DNA of 64,000 bases from Streptomyces aureus (GCF_000725495.1 NZ_JNZD01000005.1:434001-498000); one strand, 5' to 3'; positions 8,398-18,301 are shown, numbered from the stretch's first letter. Notes: generated by a model from the sequence alone, not told the origin. Numbers and translations: made by a program.

Positions 8398-10326
8398 GTG
8401 AGCGGAACGTCCGAAGGGCCGGCGCCCGCGGGGGACCTCGTCCGGCCGGCCGTCACAGAACGTCACGTCGACACGTCTTCTCGTACGTCGGCCGGGACCT
8501 CTCCCGGCTCCTTCGCCCCCTCCGTACCTTCCGTGGCGCCGGGGCCGCCTTCCGGGACGCCCGCACCGGCGGCGATCCCCGACGGAACGTCACTCCGCAC
8601 CTTCCACGCGGCCTTCGCCACCGCCCCCCTCGCGATGGCCGTCGTCGACCGCGAGGGTCTCGTCGTCACCGCGAACGAGGCACTCGGGACGCTGCTCGGC
8701 GCCGCCGCGGGGACGTTCGTCGGGCGGGCCGCCGCCGACGTGGTGGACCTGGCCTCCGACATCCGCACCTGGCACGCGTACCGCGAGCTGCTCGGCGGCA
8801 GCAAGGCCCGGCTGCGCTGCACCCGCCGGCTCAAGCACCCCGACGGCCATGTGATCTGGGCGCAGGTCACGATCGCACCGCTGCCCGAGCGGGAACGGGC
8901 GGTCCTGATCTCGGTCACCGACATCGGCGCACGGCGTGAACTCCAGGCGCGGCTGCGGCACTTGCAGATGCACGACCCCGTGACCCGGCTGCCCAACCGG
9001 GCGCTGTTCTTCGAGCGCCTGTCGGCGGCGCTGGAGGCGGAGGCGTACGAGGAGTGCGGCACCGGCCGGATCGGGCTCTGCTATCTGGACCTGGACGGGT
9101 TCAAGGCGGTCAACGACACCCTCGGCCACCGGGTCGGGGACCGGCTGCTCGCGGCCGTCGCGGAGCGGCTGACCCGCTGCGCCGAGCACGCCGGGCTCAC
9201 CCGGACGGCGACTCCGCTGGTGGCACGGCTGGGAGGGGACGAGTTCGCGCTGCTCGTCGAGGACTCCACGGGCACCGATCAGCTGGCGGACCTCGCCGAG
9301 TCCGTACTGAAGTCGCTCCAGGCCCCGTTCGACCTGTCGGGGCAGCGGCTGTCGCTGTCGGCGTCCATCGGGGTCGTCGAGCGGCGCGGCGCCGGCACCA
9401 CGGCGACCGCTCTGATGCAGGCCGCGGACACCACGCTGTACTGGGCGAAGGCTGACGGCAAGGGCCGATGGACGCTCTTCGACCCCGAGCGCAACGCGCA
9501 CCGCATGACCCGTCAGGCGCTGTCCTCGACCCTGCGAGCGGCCGTCGACCGGGGCGAATTCACCCTGGAGTACCAGCCGTTGGTCGGTATGGAGGACGGG
9601 GGTGTGCACGGGGTCGAGGCGCTGGTCCGCTGGAACCACCCGAGGTTCGGGACGCTGACCCCGAACCGGTTCATCTCCCTGGCCGAGGAGGACGGTTCGA
9701 TCGTCCAGCTCGGCCGCTGGGTGCTGGCCACCGCCTGCCGTCAGGCGCGCCGCTGGCAGCTGGACCGCCCGGACGCCCCGCCGATCTTCGTCAGCGTGAA
9801 CGTCGCCGTGCGCCAGGTCTGGGACTCCGACCTGGTGGCGGACGTGGCGAAGATCCTGGCCGAGACCGGACTGGCCCCGCATCTGCTGCAGTTGGAGCTT
9901 ACGGAGTCGGCGGTGATGGGGTCGGCGGGGCGGCCGCTCCAGGCGCTGCAGGCCCTCAGCGACATGGGGGTCCGCATCGCCATCGACGACTTCGGCACCG
10001 GTTATTCGAACCTCGCCTATCTGAGCCGGCTCCCGGTGTCCGTGCTGAAGCTGGACGGCGCCTTCGTCCGCGGCTTCCAGTACGAGAACGCCGACGGCTC
10101 GTCGGCCCACCCCAACCCGGCCGACGAGGTGATCGTCGAGGCGCTCGTCCAGCTCGCCCACCGGCTCGGTCTGACGGTCACCGCGGAGTGCGTGGAGACC
10201 GCCTCGCAGGCGGCCCGGCTGCGCGGGATCGGCTGCGACACCGGCCAGGGCTGGCTGTACTCCCGGCCGGTGGCGCCGGAACGCATCTCGGCGCTCCTGT
10301 CGTCGGCTCCCTGCCCCCGGACCTGA
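8398..10326 (+). CDS. PAS-GGDEF-EAL cyclic-di-GMP synthase/phosphodiesterase
   Basis: A 642-residue cytoplasmic protein without membrane segments. The first 60 residues are a Pro/Ser-rich leader; a PAS domain spans about 63-185 (TFHAAFATAPLAMAVVDREG); the GGDEF domain carries an intact RLGGDEFALLVE (G279-F283) and SASIGVVER; the EAL domain has VEALVRWNHP (E407), DDFGTGYSNLAYL, LKLDGAFV and a GQGWLYSRP end. Both domains keep their signature catalytic residues, so it may both make and degrade cyclic di-GMP, the Streptomyces developmental signal. No RxxD inhibitory site is found in the usual place before GGDEF. The GTG at 8398 is chosen because residues upstream of it look non-conserved. It has the same architecture as the RmdA/CdgF-type proteins of S. 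coelicolor. Confidence 0.88.
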   Translation: MSGTSEGPAPAGDLVRPAVTERHVDTSSRTSAGTSPGSFAPSVPSVAPGPPSGTPAPAAIPDGTSLRTFHAAFATAPLAMAVVDREGLVVTANEALGTLLGAAAGTFVGRAAADVVDLASDIRTWHAYRELLGGSKARLRCTRRLKHPDGHVIWAQVTIAPLPERERAVLISVTDIGARRELQARLRHLQMHDPVTRLPNRALFFERLSAALEAEAYEECGTGRIGLCYLDLDGFKAVNDTLGHRVGDRLLAAVAERLTRCAEHAGLTRTATPLVARLGGDEFALLVEDSTGTDQLADLAESVLKSLQAPFDLSGQRLSLSASIGVVERRGAGTTATALMQAADTTLYWAKADGKGRWTLFDPERNAHRMTRQALSSTLRAAVDRGEFTLEYQPLVGMEDGGVHGVEALVRWNHPRFGTLTPNRFISLAEEDGSIVQLGRWVLATACRQARRWQLDRPDAPPIFVSVNVAVRQVWDSDLVADVAKILAETGLAPHLLQLELTESAVMGSAGRPLQALQALSDMGVRIAIDDFGTGYSNLAYLSRLPVSVLKLDGAFVRGFQYENADGSSAHPNPADEVIVEALVQLAHRLGLTVTAECVETASQAARLRGIGCDTGQGWLYSRPVAPERISALLSSAPCPRT

Positions 10327-10372
10327 GCGCTCCCCCGGGCCCGCGCTTCCCTGCTTACCCGGTAATGCGTCC

Positions 10373-11485
10373 CTACTTACCCGGCAACCCGTAGGCGTCG
10401 GCGATCAGTTCGTAGGAGCGCAGCCGTACGTCGCCGCTGTGCGCGTTGCCGGTGATCATCAACTCGTCGGCTCCGGTGCGCTTCTGGAGGTCGTCGAGGC
10501 CGGCGCGCACCTCGTCGGCGGTGCCGTGGACGACGTTGGCGTTCCAGGAGGCCACGAACTCCTGCTCCATCGGGCTGAACTCGTAGGCCTCCGCCTCCTC
10601 CGGGGTCGGCACCAGGCCGGGACGCCCGGTGCGCAGCCGGACCATGTTCAGGGCGGCGGCCAGCACCTGGCGGCGGGCCTCCTTCTCCTCGTCGGCGGCG
10701 AGGGCGGCGACTCCGATGAGGGCGTACGGGGCGTCGAGGACCGCGCTCGGCCGGAACGAGGCGCGGTAGAGGTCGAGGGCCGGGATCGTGTTCTGCGCCG
10801 AGAAGTGGTGGGCGAAGGCGAACGGCAGACCGAGGGTCCCGGCGAGGCGGGCGCTGAAGCCGGAGGAGCCGAGCAGCCAGACCGGGGGCCGGTGCGGGGA
10901 CTGGACTCCGCCCGGCGAGGTGGCCTGGACGGGGCCCGGGACGGCGTGGATCCGGGCGTAGGGGTGGCCGTCGGGGAAGTCGTCGTCCAGGAAGCGGACG
11001 AGTTCGGCGAGCTGTTCGGGGAAGTCGTCGGCGCCCTCGCCGAGCCGCTGGGTGCGGCGCAGTGCGGCGGCCGTGGCCCCGTCGGTGCCCGGCGCCCGGC
11101 CGAGACCCAGGTCGATACGGCCCGGGGCCATCGCCTCCAGCGTGCCGAACTGCTCCGCGATCACCAGCGGGGCGTGGTTGGGGAGCATCACTCCCCCGGA
11201 GCCGAGCCGGATGCGGTCCGTGTGGGCGGCCAGGTGGGCGAGGATCACGGCCGGCGAGGAGCTGGCGACGCCGGGCATCGAGTGGTGTTCGGCCACCCAG
11301 TAGCGGTGGAAGCCGCGGGACTCCGCGAGGCGGGCCAGGCCGACGCTGGTGCGCAGGGCGTCGGTCGCGGTGCGACCCGCGCCCACGGTGACGAGGTCCA
11401 GGACGGACAGGGGCACGGGGGCGGTGCCCTGTGCCGTGCCGCGGATCTCTTCCTGCTCGGCCGTCTCTGCCGCCGTCTCGTCCAC
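10373..11485 (-). CDS. LLM-class flavin-dependent oxidoreductase (luciferase-like)
   Basis: A 370-residue member of the bacterial luciferase-like family, which uses reduced FMN or F420. Typical segments are visible: [14 protein letters not shown] at the N terminus, [70 protein letters not shown] and, near the end, [14 protein letters not shown]. This wording is that of the group-1 subfamily found widely in actinomycetes; its substrate is unknown. GTG at 11485 is chosen because AGGAGG lies seven bases before it; an open frame runs further upstream but has no such signal. The gene converges with the cyclic-di-GMP gene, 46 bases apart. Confidence 0.85.
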   Translation of the reverse strand: MDETAAETAEQEEIRGTAQGTAPVPLSVLDLVTVGAGRTATDALRTSVGLARLAESRGFHRYWVAEHHSMPGVASSSPAVILAHLAAHTDRIRLGSGGVMLPNHAPLVIAEQFGTLEAMAPGRIDLGLGRAPGTDGATAAALRRTQRLGEGADDFPEQLAELVRFLDDDFPDGHPYARIHAVPGPVQATSPGGVQSPHRPPVWLLGSSGFSARLAGTLGLPFAFAHHFSAQNTIPALDLYRASFRPSAVLDAPYALIGVAALAADEEKEARRQVLAAALNMVRLRTGRPGLVPTPEEAEAYEFSPMEQEFVASWNANVVHGTADEVRAGLDDLQKRTGADELMITGNAHSGDVRLRSYELIADAYGLPGK

Positions 11486-11640
11486 CGGGGTGCCTCCTGT
11501 CGCGTACGCGGTCTCTCCTCGCGGTGCGAACAGGAGGGTGTCTCCGGTTATTCCCTCCGGCTCCCCGGCGTGGGTGTGCACGCCCCGGGTGGGGCGGGGG
11601 CACAGGATTGTTCGCCCCCTCCGCCCCTTCCCGTCCCGCA

Positions 11641-11697
11641 CCCGGGGTGCTCCGCCCCCGGACCCCCGCTCCTCGAACGCCGGAGGGGCTGGACCCC
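11641..11697. repeat. Streptomyces-type intergenic repeat
   Basis: The string around CTCCGCCCCCGGACCCCCGCT followed by CCTCGAACGCCGGAGGGGCT is the sort of GC-rich intergenic sequence that recurs many times in Streptomyces genomes near gene ends. It lies just past the 3' end of the racemase-family gene and 150 bases before the LLM gene. It can pair into an imperfect hairpin. Confidence 0.45.
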
Positions 11698-11699
11698 CT

Positions 11700-12428
11700 C
11701 TACACCTGGACGATCGGTTCCCTCGTGAAGAGGGTGCCGAGCGCCGGGGCGTTCAGACGGCGGTCGGTCAGGCGCAGGGCCTCCCAGACCGTGACCTGGC
11801 CGGCGGTGAGGACCGGTTTGGCCAGGGCCTTCTCCAGTTCCGTCAGATGGGAGGCGGTGTGCAGGGCCGTGTCGGGCAGCAGGACCGCGTCGGCGTCCGG
11901 GTGGTCCGCCTCCCGGGCCAGGGCGAGGACCTGGTCGAAGTCCCAGCCGGCCGGCTCCGCGGCGCTCGCGCCGGCGCCGTGCACCGCGACCGTCTGCGTG
12001 CCGCTCTCGTTCAGGAACTCCGCGAGGAGCGCGGCCACGTCGTCGGGGTAGGTCGCGCCGATCGCGACCCGCCCGGCCCCGAGCTCCTGGGCCGCGTGGG
12101 CGAAGGCGAAGGACGTCGATGAGGCGGGCACCCCGGCCGTCCGGGCGAGGGCGCGGACCTGCTCGTGGGCGCCCTGCACCCCGTGCACGAAGCTTCCGCC
12201 GGCACTGGCCCAGACGACGGCCTCCGCTCCGGACAGGCGCAGTTCCTCGACACCGGCCGCGAGACGCGGTGCCGAGCCCAGGTCGAGCAGCGCGTCCACG
12301 CGGTGGGCGTCCTCCGCCCGGTCCGTGTGGACGACGGTCAGGCGGATGTCGCTGCCGAGCAGCTGCTCGATGCGGGGGTAGTCGTCCTCGGCCGAGTGGC
12401 CCGGGTAGAGGAATCCGAGTGCGGTCAT
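11700..12428 (-). CDS. Asp/Glu racemase-superfamily protein (EutA / maleate isomerase / arylmalonate decarboxylase-like)
   Basis: A 242-residue soluble protein. The fold signature is clear: [18 protein letters not shown] at the N terminus, [17 protein letters not shown] in the middle, and [23 protein letters not shown] then [16 protein letters not shown] near the end. Active members use one or two cysteines at the middle and C-terminal positions (WAC and SC/LSC). Here those positions are S75 and D186, so the usual thiol chemistry cannot work. EutA of ectoine utilisation clusters is in this family, and an ehu-type importer lies 1.5 kb away on the other strand, so a role in ectoine or related acid metabolism is possible. 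ATG at 12428 (GGAAGG upstream) is preferred to the TTG six bases earlier. Confidence 0.7.
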   Translation of the reverse strand: MTALGFLYPGHSAEDDYPRIEQLLGSDIRLTVVHTDRAEDAHRVDALLDLGSAPRLAAGVEELRLSGAEAVVWASAGGSFVHGVQGAHEQVRALARTAGVPASSTSFAFAHAAQELGAGRVAIGATYPDDVAALLAEFLNESGTQTVAVHGAGASAAEPAGWDFDQVLALAREADHPDADAVLLPDTALHTASHLTELEKALAKPVLTAGQVTVWEALRLTDRRLNAPALGTLFTREPIVQV

Positions 12429-12617
12429 GCCCAACCTTCCTGTTCTTCGGGAAGTACGGGTCCCCGGCGGGCGGCCGGATCAATCAAGCCGTGGACGGGG
12501 GCCCACCGCCCGGGTACCCACTTGGCGCAGCGCCGCCCCCATCGGCACCCGGTTGGCCGAGATCGTCGGGTACCGAGTCGTCGGGCCCGGTCGCCCCCGT
12601 TCCGGGCCGGGGCGAGA

Positions 12618-12646
12618 CCGGACGGGGCCGGGCCGGCCCCGTCCGG
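12618..12646. other. Perfect 12-bp hairpin in a divergent intergenic region
   Basis: CCGGACGGGGCC pairs with GGCCCCGTCCGG over a five-base loop, in the 468-base gap between two genes that point away from each other. It is too far from any stop codon to be a normal terminator. It could be an attenuator in the leader of the dehydrogenase gene. The rest of the gap holds a TTGACG at about 12739 but no strong matching -10 and no coding frame I would support. Confidence 0.4.
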
Positions 12647-12896
12647 CGGGCGCGGAAGCCGGGAAGGAGGGCCGCGGTCACCGGCGCTCCGGCCTCGTGG
12701 CCCCGGGACGGGCGGGCAACCGGCGGGGTGCGAGCCCGTGTTGACGCAGGCGGCTTCGGGTGCGAGCGTGGTCGGTCCGCGCGTCCCGGCCGGACCGGCT
12801 CGCCCCCCGGCCCCGCCCGGCCGCGGGTCGTCCCCGGTCACACCGCCCCAGGAACCTCCAGAGAAGCGGACTCGCTGTGCGCATCGGTCTCCCGCT

Positions 12897-13880
12897 GTGA
12901 ACGCCCGTACCTCCCCCGGCGCGTCCCGCCCGTCGGCCCCGGTCACCCTCCTCGTGCTGGGCTCCGACCCGCTGCCCCGGCTTGGCCGGCTCACCGGCCG
13001 GGCCCGTATCGAGTACGCCGACGACACCACGCTCGCGGAGCGGCTGCCGCACGCCGACGTGCTGCTGGTGTGGGACCTCGGCTCACGGGCGCTGCGCCGC
13101 GCCTGGCCCGGCGAGGGGCCCCGGCCCCGCTGGGTGCACGCGGCCAGCGCGGGCGTGGACCATCTGCTGGGTCCCGAGCTCGCCGCCTCCGACACGGTGG
13201 TGACCAACGCGCGGGGTGTCTTCGACCGGCCGATCGCCGAGTACGTGGCCGCGCTGGTCCTCGGCATGGCGAAGGACCTGCCGCGGACGCTCGACCTCCA
13301 GCGCCGGCACGAGTGGCGGCACCGCGAGTCGCAGCGGGTGGCCGGGACCCGCGCCTGCGTGGTCGGATCGGGTCCGATCGGGCGGGCGATCGTCCGCACC
13401 CTCAAGTCGCTCGACGTCACCACGGCGCTGGTGGGACGCGTCCCGCGCACCGGGGTCCACGGCCCGCTGGAACTGGACCGGCTGATGGCCCGCGCCGACT
13501 GGGTGGTCTCCGCCGCCCCGCTCACCGAGGAGACCCGGGGCATGTTCGACGCCCGGCGCTTCGGGATGATGCAGCCCTCGGCCCGTTTCATCAATGTCGG
13601 GCGCGGACCGCTCGTCGTCGAGGAGGCGCTCGCCGAGGCCCTGTCGAAGCGCTGGATCGCGGGTGCGGCCCTCGATGTCTTCCAGCACGAACCGCTCGGA
13701 CCCGACAGTCCGTTGTGGGACGTCCCGGGTCTGATCGTGTCGCCGCACATGAGCGGGGACACCGTCGGCTGGCAGGACGAACTGAGCGCCCAGTTCGTGG
13801 AGTTGTACGAACGCTGGGCCACGGGCCGGACGCTGTCGAACGTCGTCGACAAGAAGCGCGGGTACGTCCCGGGGCACTGA
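12897..13880 (+). CDS. D-2-hydroxyacid dehydrogenase (NAD-dependent)
   Basis: A 327-residue member of the D-isomer-specific 2-hydroxyacid dehydrogenases, which interconvert 2-keto acids and D-2-hydroxy acids. Substrate-side segment: VHAASAGVDHLL and TNARGVFDRPIAEYVAALVLGMAKDLP. The Rossmann segment is CVVGSGPIGRAIVRTLKSLD (GxGxxG). Catalytic Arg is in FINVGRGPLVVEEAL, Glu in AALDVFQHEPL and His in IVSPHMSGDT. It precedes ehuB by 97 bases on the same strand, so it may be the first gene of the transport operon. GTG at 12897 is chosen from the domain start; its ribosome site is weak. Confidence 0.85.
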   Translation: MNARTSPGASRPSAPVTLLVLGSDPLPRLGRLTGRARIEYADDTTLAERLPHADVLLVWDLGSRALRRAWPGEGPRPRWVHAASAGVDHLLGPELAASDTVVTNARGVFDRPIAEYVAALVLGMAKDLPRTLDLQRRHEWRHRESQRVAGTRACVVGSGPIGRAIVRTLKSLDVTTALVGRVPRTGVHGPLELDRLMARADWVVSAAPLTEETRGMFDARRFGMMQPSARFINVGRGPLVVEEALAEALSKRWIAGAALDVFQHEPLGPDSPLWDVPGLIVSPHMSGDTVGWQDELSAQFVELYERWATGRTLSNVVDKKRGYVPGH

Positions 13881-13977
13881 ACCGCCTCCGGAAGACAGGG
13901 GCCCGGCTCCGCGAAGGCGAAGGAGCAAAGTCCCCCGTCACCGGGGCCGTTCCGGGCGGGTCGGGAGCCCGTAGGCC

Positions 13978-14961
13978 ATGGACGGACCGGAACCGTTCCG
14001 CATACATCCCATGGTCTCGGGTAGCCGCGCGCCCATGGCTCCACTGGGTAATGCAGATGCGAACGCAAGCGGGAACGACAGACATCCGCCCGGCACGACC
14101 CGCCGGTCGCTGCTCGCGGGGGTGGCGGCGCTCGGCGCGCTCGGCGCCGCCGGATGCAGCCGCGTGGCCACGGCGGCCTCGGCGGACGGCGGCGACCTCC
14201 TCGACCGGCTGAGGGCGCAGGGCGTCGTCCGTCTGGGCATCGCGGGCGAGATCCCCTTCGGCTACATCGACAAGGACGGACGGCTCACCGGAGAGGCACC
14301 GGAACTGGCCAGGGCGGTCTTCAAGCGGCTGGGTGTCGACCGGGTCCAGCCGGTGCCGACCGAGTTCGGCTCGCTCATACCCGGGCTCAACTCGCAGCAG
14401 TTCGACGTCGTCTCCGCCGGGATGTACATCAACGCGGACCGCTGCGAACAGGTGATCTTCGCCGACCCCGATTACCAGATGCTCGACGCGTTCGTCGTGC
14501 GCAAGGGCAATCCGAAGGGGCTGCACGACTACAAGGACGTCGTGGCGAAGAAGGCCAGGTTCGCGACGGGCACGGGGTACGCGGAGATCCAGTACGCGGT
14601 CGAGGCCGGGTACAAGGAGAGCGACATCCTGATCGTGCCCGACCAGGTGGCCGGACTGAACGCGGTCGAGGCGGGGCGCGCCGACGTCTTCGCCGGGACC
14701 GCGCTGACCGTCCGCGAGGTGGTGCGGAAGTCGGCGAAGGCCGAGAGCACGAAGGCCTTCGCGCCGCTGGTCAAGGGCAAACCCCACGTCGACGGGGGCG
14801 GCTTCGCGTTCCGCTCCGCGGAGACGAGGCTGCGGGACGCCTTCAACGCCGAGCTGCGCCGGATGAAGCAGAGCGGCGAAGTCTTCCGCGTCCTGAGGCC
14901 GTTCGGCTTCACCAGGGCCGAGATGACCGACCTGACGGCGAAGGAGCTGTGCCGCGGATGA
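13978..14961 (+). CDS. ehuB: ABC importer substrate-binding lipoprotein, EhuB-like
   Basis: A 327-residue solute-binding protein of the amino-acid family (SBP_bac_3). The N terminus has a twin-Arg export signal with lipobox: TTRRSLLAGVAALGALGAAGC, so it is probably a Tat-exported lipoprotein. The mature part has GVVRLGIAGEIPFGYIDKDGRLTGEAPELARAVFKRLG, then FGSLIPGLNSQQFDVVSAGMYINADRCEQVIFADPDYQ, the typical ligand-pocket segments. With the two permeases and ATPase that follow it matches the EhuB set for ectoine/hydroxyectoine uptake; a cationic or polar amino acid is a possible alternative ligand. Start ATG 13978 has GGGAG upstream; ATG 14035 is possible. Confidence 0.75.
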   Translation: MDGPEPFRIHPMVSGSRAPMAPLGNADANASGNDRHPPGTTRRSLLAGVAALGALGAAGCSRVATAASADGGDLLDRLRAQGVVRLGIAGEIPFGYIDKDGRLTGEAPELARAVFKRLGVDRVQPVPTEFGSLIPGLNSQQFDVVSAGMYINADRCEQVIFADPDYQMLDAFVVRKGNPKGLHDYKDVVAKKARFATGTGYAEIQYAVEAGYKESDILIVPDQVAGLNAVEAGRADVFAGTALTVREVVRKSAKAESTKAFAPLVKGKPHVDGGGFAFRSAETRLRDAFNAELRRMKQSGEVFRVLRPFGFTRAEMTDLTAKELCRG

Positions 14962-15692
14962 CACCGGGTCTGTGGAAACTCGTCCTCGACGGCATCTGGG
15001 TCACCGTCCAACTGCTCGTCCTCAGCGCGTTGCTGGCCGGCTTCATGTCCTTCCTGGCAGGGATCGCGCGCACCTCACGACGGTGGGTCGTCCGCTTCCT
15101 CGCGGGCCTCTACACCGAGGTGTTCCGCGGCACCTCCGCGCTGATCATGATCTTCTGGGTGTACTTCGTGCTGCCGCTCGCCTTCGGCTGGCAGCTCGTC
15201 CCGCTGTGGGCGGGCACGCTGGCGCTGGGGCTGACGTACGGGGCGTACGGCTCCGAGATCGTGCGCGGCGCGCTGAACGCGGTCGACCCGGCCCAGCGGG
15301 AGGGCGGCATCGCGCTCGGCTTCACGCCCTGGCAGCGGATGCGGCTGATCCTGCTGCCGCAGGCGGTGCCGGAGATGATCCCGCCGTTCTCGAACCTGCT
15401 GGTCGAACTGCTCAAGGGCACGGCCCTCGTCTCCGTGATGGGCATGGGCGATCTGACGTTCAGCGCCACCCTGGTGCGGCTCGCGCTGCAGCAGAGCGCG
15501 GAGATCTACACGTACGTGCTGCTCATCTACTTCGTGCTGGCCTTCCTGCTCACGCGGCTGATGCGCGGTCTGGAGAAGCGGCTGAAGGCAGGGGTCGGCA
15601 GGGCGTCGGACAGTGTGCCGGCCACCGGGACGAAGCGGGCGGCGACGGCCGGTGCGGGCGCCGGCGCGACCGCGGGCGGGAGTGCCTCATGA
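14958..15692 (+). CDS. ehuC: ABC importer permease, EhuC-like
   Basis: A 244-residue integral membrane protein of the HisM/polar amino acid permease family, with about five membrane segments. The EAA loop that contacts the ATPase reads GGIALGFTPWQRMRLILLPQAVPEMIPPFSNLLVELLKGTALVSV. The start ATG overlaps the ehuB stop (ATGA), so the two genes are translationally coupled. The last 40 residues (after GLEKRLKAG) are Ala/Gly/Thr-rich and probably unstructured. Confidence 0.78.
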   Translation: MTPGLWKLVLDGIWVTVQLLVLSALLAGFMSFLAGIARTSRRWVVRFLAGLYTEVFRGTSALIMIFWVYFVLPLAFGWQLVPLWAGTLALGLTYGAYGSEIVRGALNAVDPAQREGGIALGFTPWQRMRLILLPQAVPEMIPPFSNLLVELLKGTALVSVMGMGDLTFSATLVRLALQQSAEIYTYVLLIYFVLAFLLTRLMRGLEKRLKAGVGRASDSVPATGTKRAATAGAGAGATAGGSAS

Positions 15693-15772
15693 ACCTCGTA
15701 CCCCTGACCCCGACGACCGCGACGAGCGGGACGAACGCGATGACCGGGACGACGACGGGTGGTGCCGAATGA
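15689..15772 (+). CDS. 27-codon bridging ORF between ehuC and ehuD
   Basis: ATG at 15689 overlaps the ehuC stop (ATGA) and its own TGA overlaps the ehuD start (ATGA). The product, MNLVPLTPTTATSGTNAMTG and seven more residues, is Thr-rich and low-complexity. The DNA has an imperfect ACGAxCGxGACGA repeat. It probably serves to carry ribosomes across the 76-base gap rather than to make a functional peptide; this is an inference from the two overlaps. Confidence 0.35.
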   Translation: MNLVPLTPTTATSGTNAMTGTTTGGAE

Positions 15773-16408
15773 CCTGGGACTGGAACGCCGTCGGCGCCTT
15801 CATGCCGCACTTCTGGGACGGCCTGCTGGTCACCCTGGAGGCGCTGGCCCTCGGCTCGGTGATCTCCTTCGCCCTCGGCCTGGTGTGGGCGCTGCTGATG
15901 CGCGCCCCGACCCGCTGGGTGCGCTGGCCGGTCGGGGCGGCCACCGAGTTCGTGCGCGACACCCCGCTGCTGGTGCAGCTGTTCTTCCTCTTCTACGTGC
16001 TGCCCGAGTGGAACATCACGTTCTCCGCGCTGACCACCGGTGTGATCGCGATCGGACTGCACTACTCGACGTACACGATGCAGGTCTACCGCGCCGGTAT
16101 CGAGGGCGTGCCCGCCGGGCAGTGGGAGGCGGCCACCGCGCTCGGCCTGCCCGCGCGGCGCACCTGGACGGCGGTGATCCTGCCGCAGGCGGTCCGGCGC
16201 GTGGTGCCGGCCCTCGGCAACTACGTCATCGCGATGCTCAAGGACACCCCGCTGCTGATGACCGTCACCGTGCTGGAGATGCTCGGCGAGGCGCGGCTGT
16301 ACTCGCAGCAGCACTTCCAGTTCACGGAGCCGCTCACGGTGATCGGCGTGGCCTTCATCCTCATTTCCTATCCGGCTTCCCTGCTGCTGCGAGCCCTGGA
16401 GCGACGTC

Positions 16409-16419
<11 letters not shown>
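15769..16419 (+). CDS. ehuD: ABC importer permease, EhuD-like
   Basis: A 216-residue second permease of the polar amino acid family. It starts MTWDWNAVGAFMPHFWDGLLVTLEALALGS, has about five membrane segments, and an EAA loop AATALGLPARRTWTAVILPQAVRRVVPALGNYVIAMLKDTPLLMTV. It would pair with EhuC to form the membrane channel. It is linked upstream through a tiny bridging ORF and overlaps the ATPase gene by eleven bases downstream. Confidence 0.78.
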
Positions 16420-17188
<769 letters not shown>

Positions 17189-17277
17189 CGCCGGGGCGCG
17201 GACGAGGGGCGGAGGGGGAGCGCGCCGGACAAGGTGCGAGGTCCCGCGCCCGGGGCATGCCCGAAGGGCCTTGCCTG

Positions 17278-17289
17278 TGGCATATGCCA
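17278..17289. promoter_or_regulatory. Perfect 12-base palindrome TGGCATATGCCA
   Basis: Lies just before the ehu terminator hairpin, about 150 bases upstream of the IclR gene. GGCATATGCCAG is also present at 5163. It might be an operator for the regulator or the operon. Confidence 0.3.
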
Positions 17290-17291
17290 GC

Positions 17292-17328
17292 GTGGCGCGC
17301 TCCTGCTGAGAGGCCTGGAGCGCGCCAC
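17292..17328 (+). terminator. Terminator of the ehu operon
   Basis: A perfect 12-bp stem (GTGGCGCGCTCC with GGAGCGCGCCAC) and a 13-base loop, about 100 bases after the ehuA stop. No U tract follows, as is usual in Streptomyces. Confidence 0.7.
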
Positions 17329-17441
17329 CAATCTCGTCAACAGACCGCCACGGACCGCGCCTTGACCGTTATCGTGTAAGGAGCCCAGCTGTCCGGGCCG
17401 ACGTCATTTTTGAGCCGGGCCATGAAGCGCAGGGGGAAACC

Positions 17442-18200
17442 GTGGCGCTGAAGAACGAGCCGACCGCGCCGTACCACTCGGCCCAGGACGCGCTGCGCGT
17501 CCTGGAGACCGTCTCGCACCACACGACCGGCGTCACCGAGGCCGAGCTCTCCCGCCGGTGCGGCATCGGCGCCGACCGGCTCACCGCACTCCTGCGCATG
17601 CTGCGCCGCGAGGGCTACGTCGAGCAGATCACGGACGGCGCGTACGTCACCGGCGCCGCCCTCGGCCGGCTCGGCTCCGCCCACGGCCGTGAACAGGCGC
17701 TGCGCGACAAGCTCCAGCACACGATCGACCGGCTCCGCGACTCGGTCGGCGCCGCGATCTACATCAGCCGCTACATCGACGGCGAGGTGCACGTCACCCA
17801 GTACGCGGAGAGCCCGTCGACCCCCGCGGTCAACGAATGGGTCGACTTCCGCTCCTCCGCACACGCCAGCGCGGTCGGCAAGAGCCTTCTCGGCCAGCTC
17901 GACCACAACGGCCGCCGCGACCACCTCGCCCGCCACAAGATGGCCCGGCTGACCTCCCGGACCATCACCAGCGAGCGGCTCCTGCTGTCCCGCCTCGACT
18001 CGCAGCCGGCCACCGTGCCCGTGCTCGACCTCCAGGAGTACGCGATCGGCACGGTCTGCGCGGCCGTCCCGATCACCGCGGGCTCCTCGGTCGGCTGTCT
18101 CGCCCTGTCCCTGCCGGTCGAGCACGCCCACCGGCTCCGCCGCGCCGCCGACACGCTGAACCGCGGAGCGGCCCCGGTGCTGCTCTCCCTCGCGATCTGA
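17442..18200 (+). CDS. IclR-family transcriptional regulator
   Basis: A 252-residue regulator. The N-terminal winged helix is ALRVLETVSHHTTGVTEAELSRRCGIGADRLTALLRMLRREGYVEQ; the effector domain follows from about residue 75, with VGAAIYISRYIDGEVHVTQYAE, RSSAHASAVGKSLLG and IGTVCAAVPITAGSSVGCLALSLP, the usual IclR ligand-domain pattern. GTG at 17442 has an AGGGGG ribosome site. It follows the ehu operon after a strong terminator, so it has its own promoter and probably regulates that operon; its ligand is unknown. Confidence 0.85.
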   Translation: MALKNEPTAPYHSAQDALRVLETVSHHTTGVTEAELSRRCGIGADRLTALLRMLRREGYVEQITDGAYVTGAALGRLGSAHGREQALRDKLQHTIDRLRDSVGAAIYISRYIDGEVHVTQYAESPSTPAVNEWVDFRSSAHASAVGKSLLGQLDHNGRRDHLARHKMARLTSRTITSERLLLSRLDSQPATVPVLDLQEYAIGTVCAAVPITAGSSVGCLALSLPVEHAHRLRRAADTLNRGAAPVLLSLAI

Positions 18201-18230
18201 CCGCCGACGCACCGGGTCCGCCCGGGGTGG

Positions 18231-18260
18231 TCGGAAGCAGCCCCACGGACCAGGTAGTAT
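18231..18260 (+). promoter_or_regulatory. Possible promoter of tRNA-Lys copy 2
   Basis: TAGTAT at 18255-18260 is a good -10 box; TCGGAA at 18231 is a poor -35, 18 bases away. The tRNA begins 41 bases after the -10 box. Confidence 0.35.
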
Positions 18261-18301
18261 TTCTTTTGTCGCCGACCGCAGCAGCGGGAGGCGAGAGTCA
18301 T

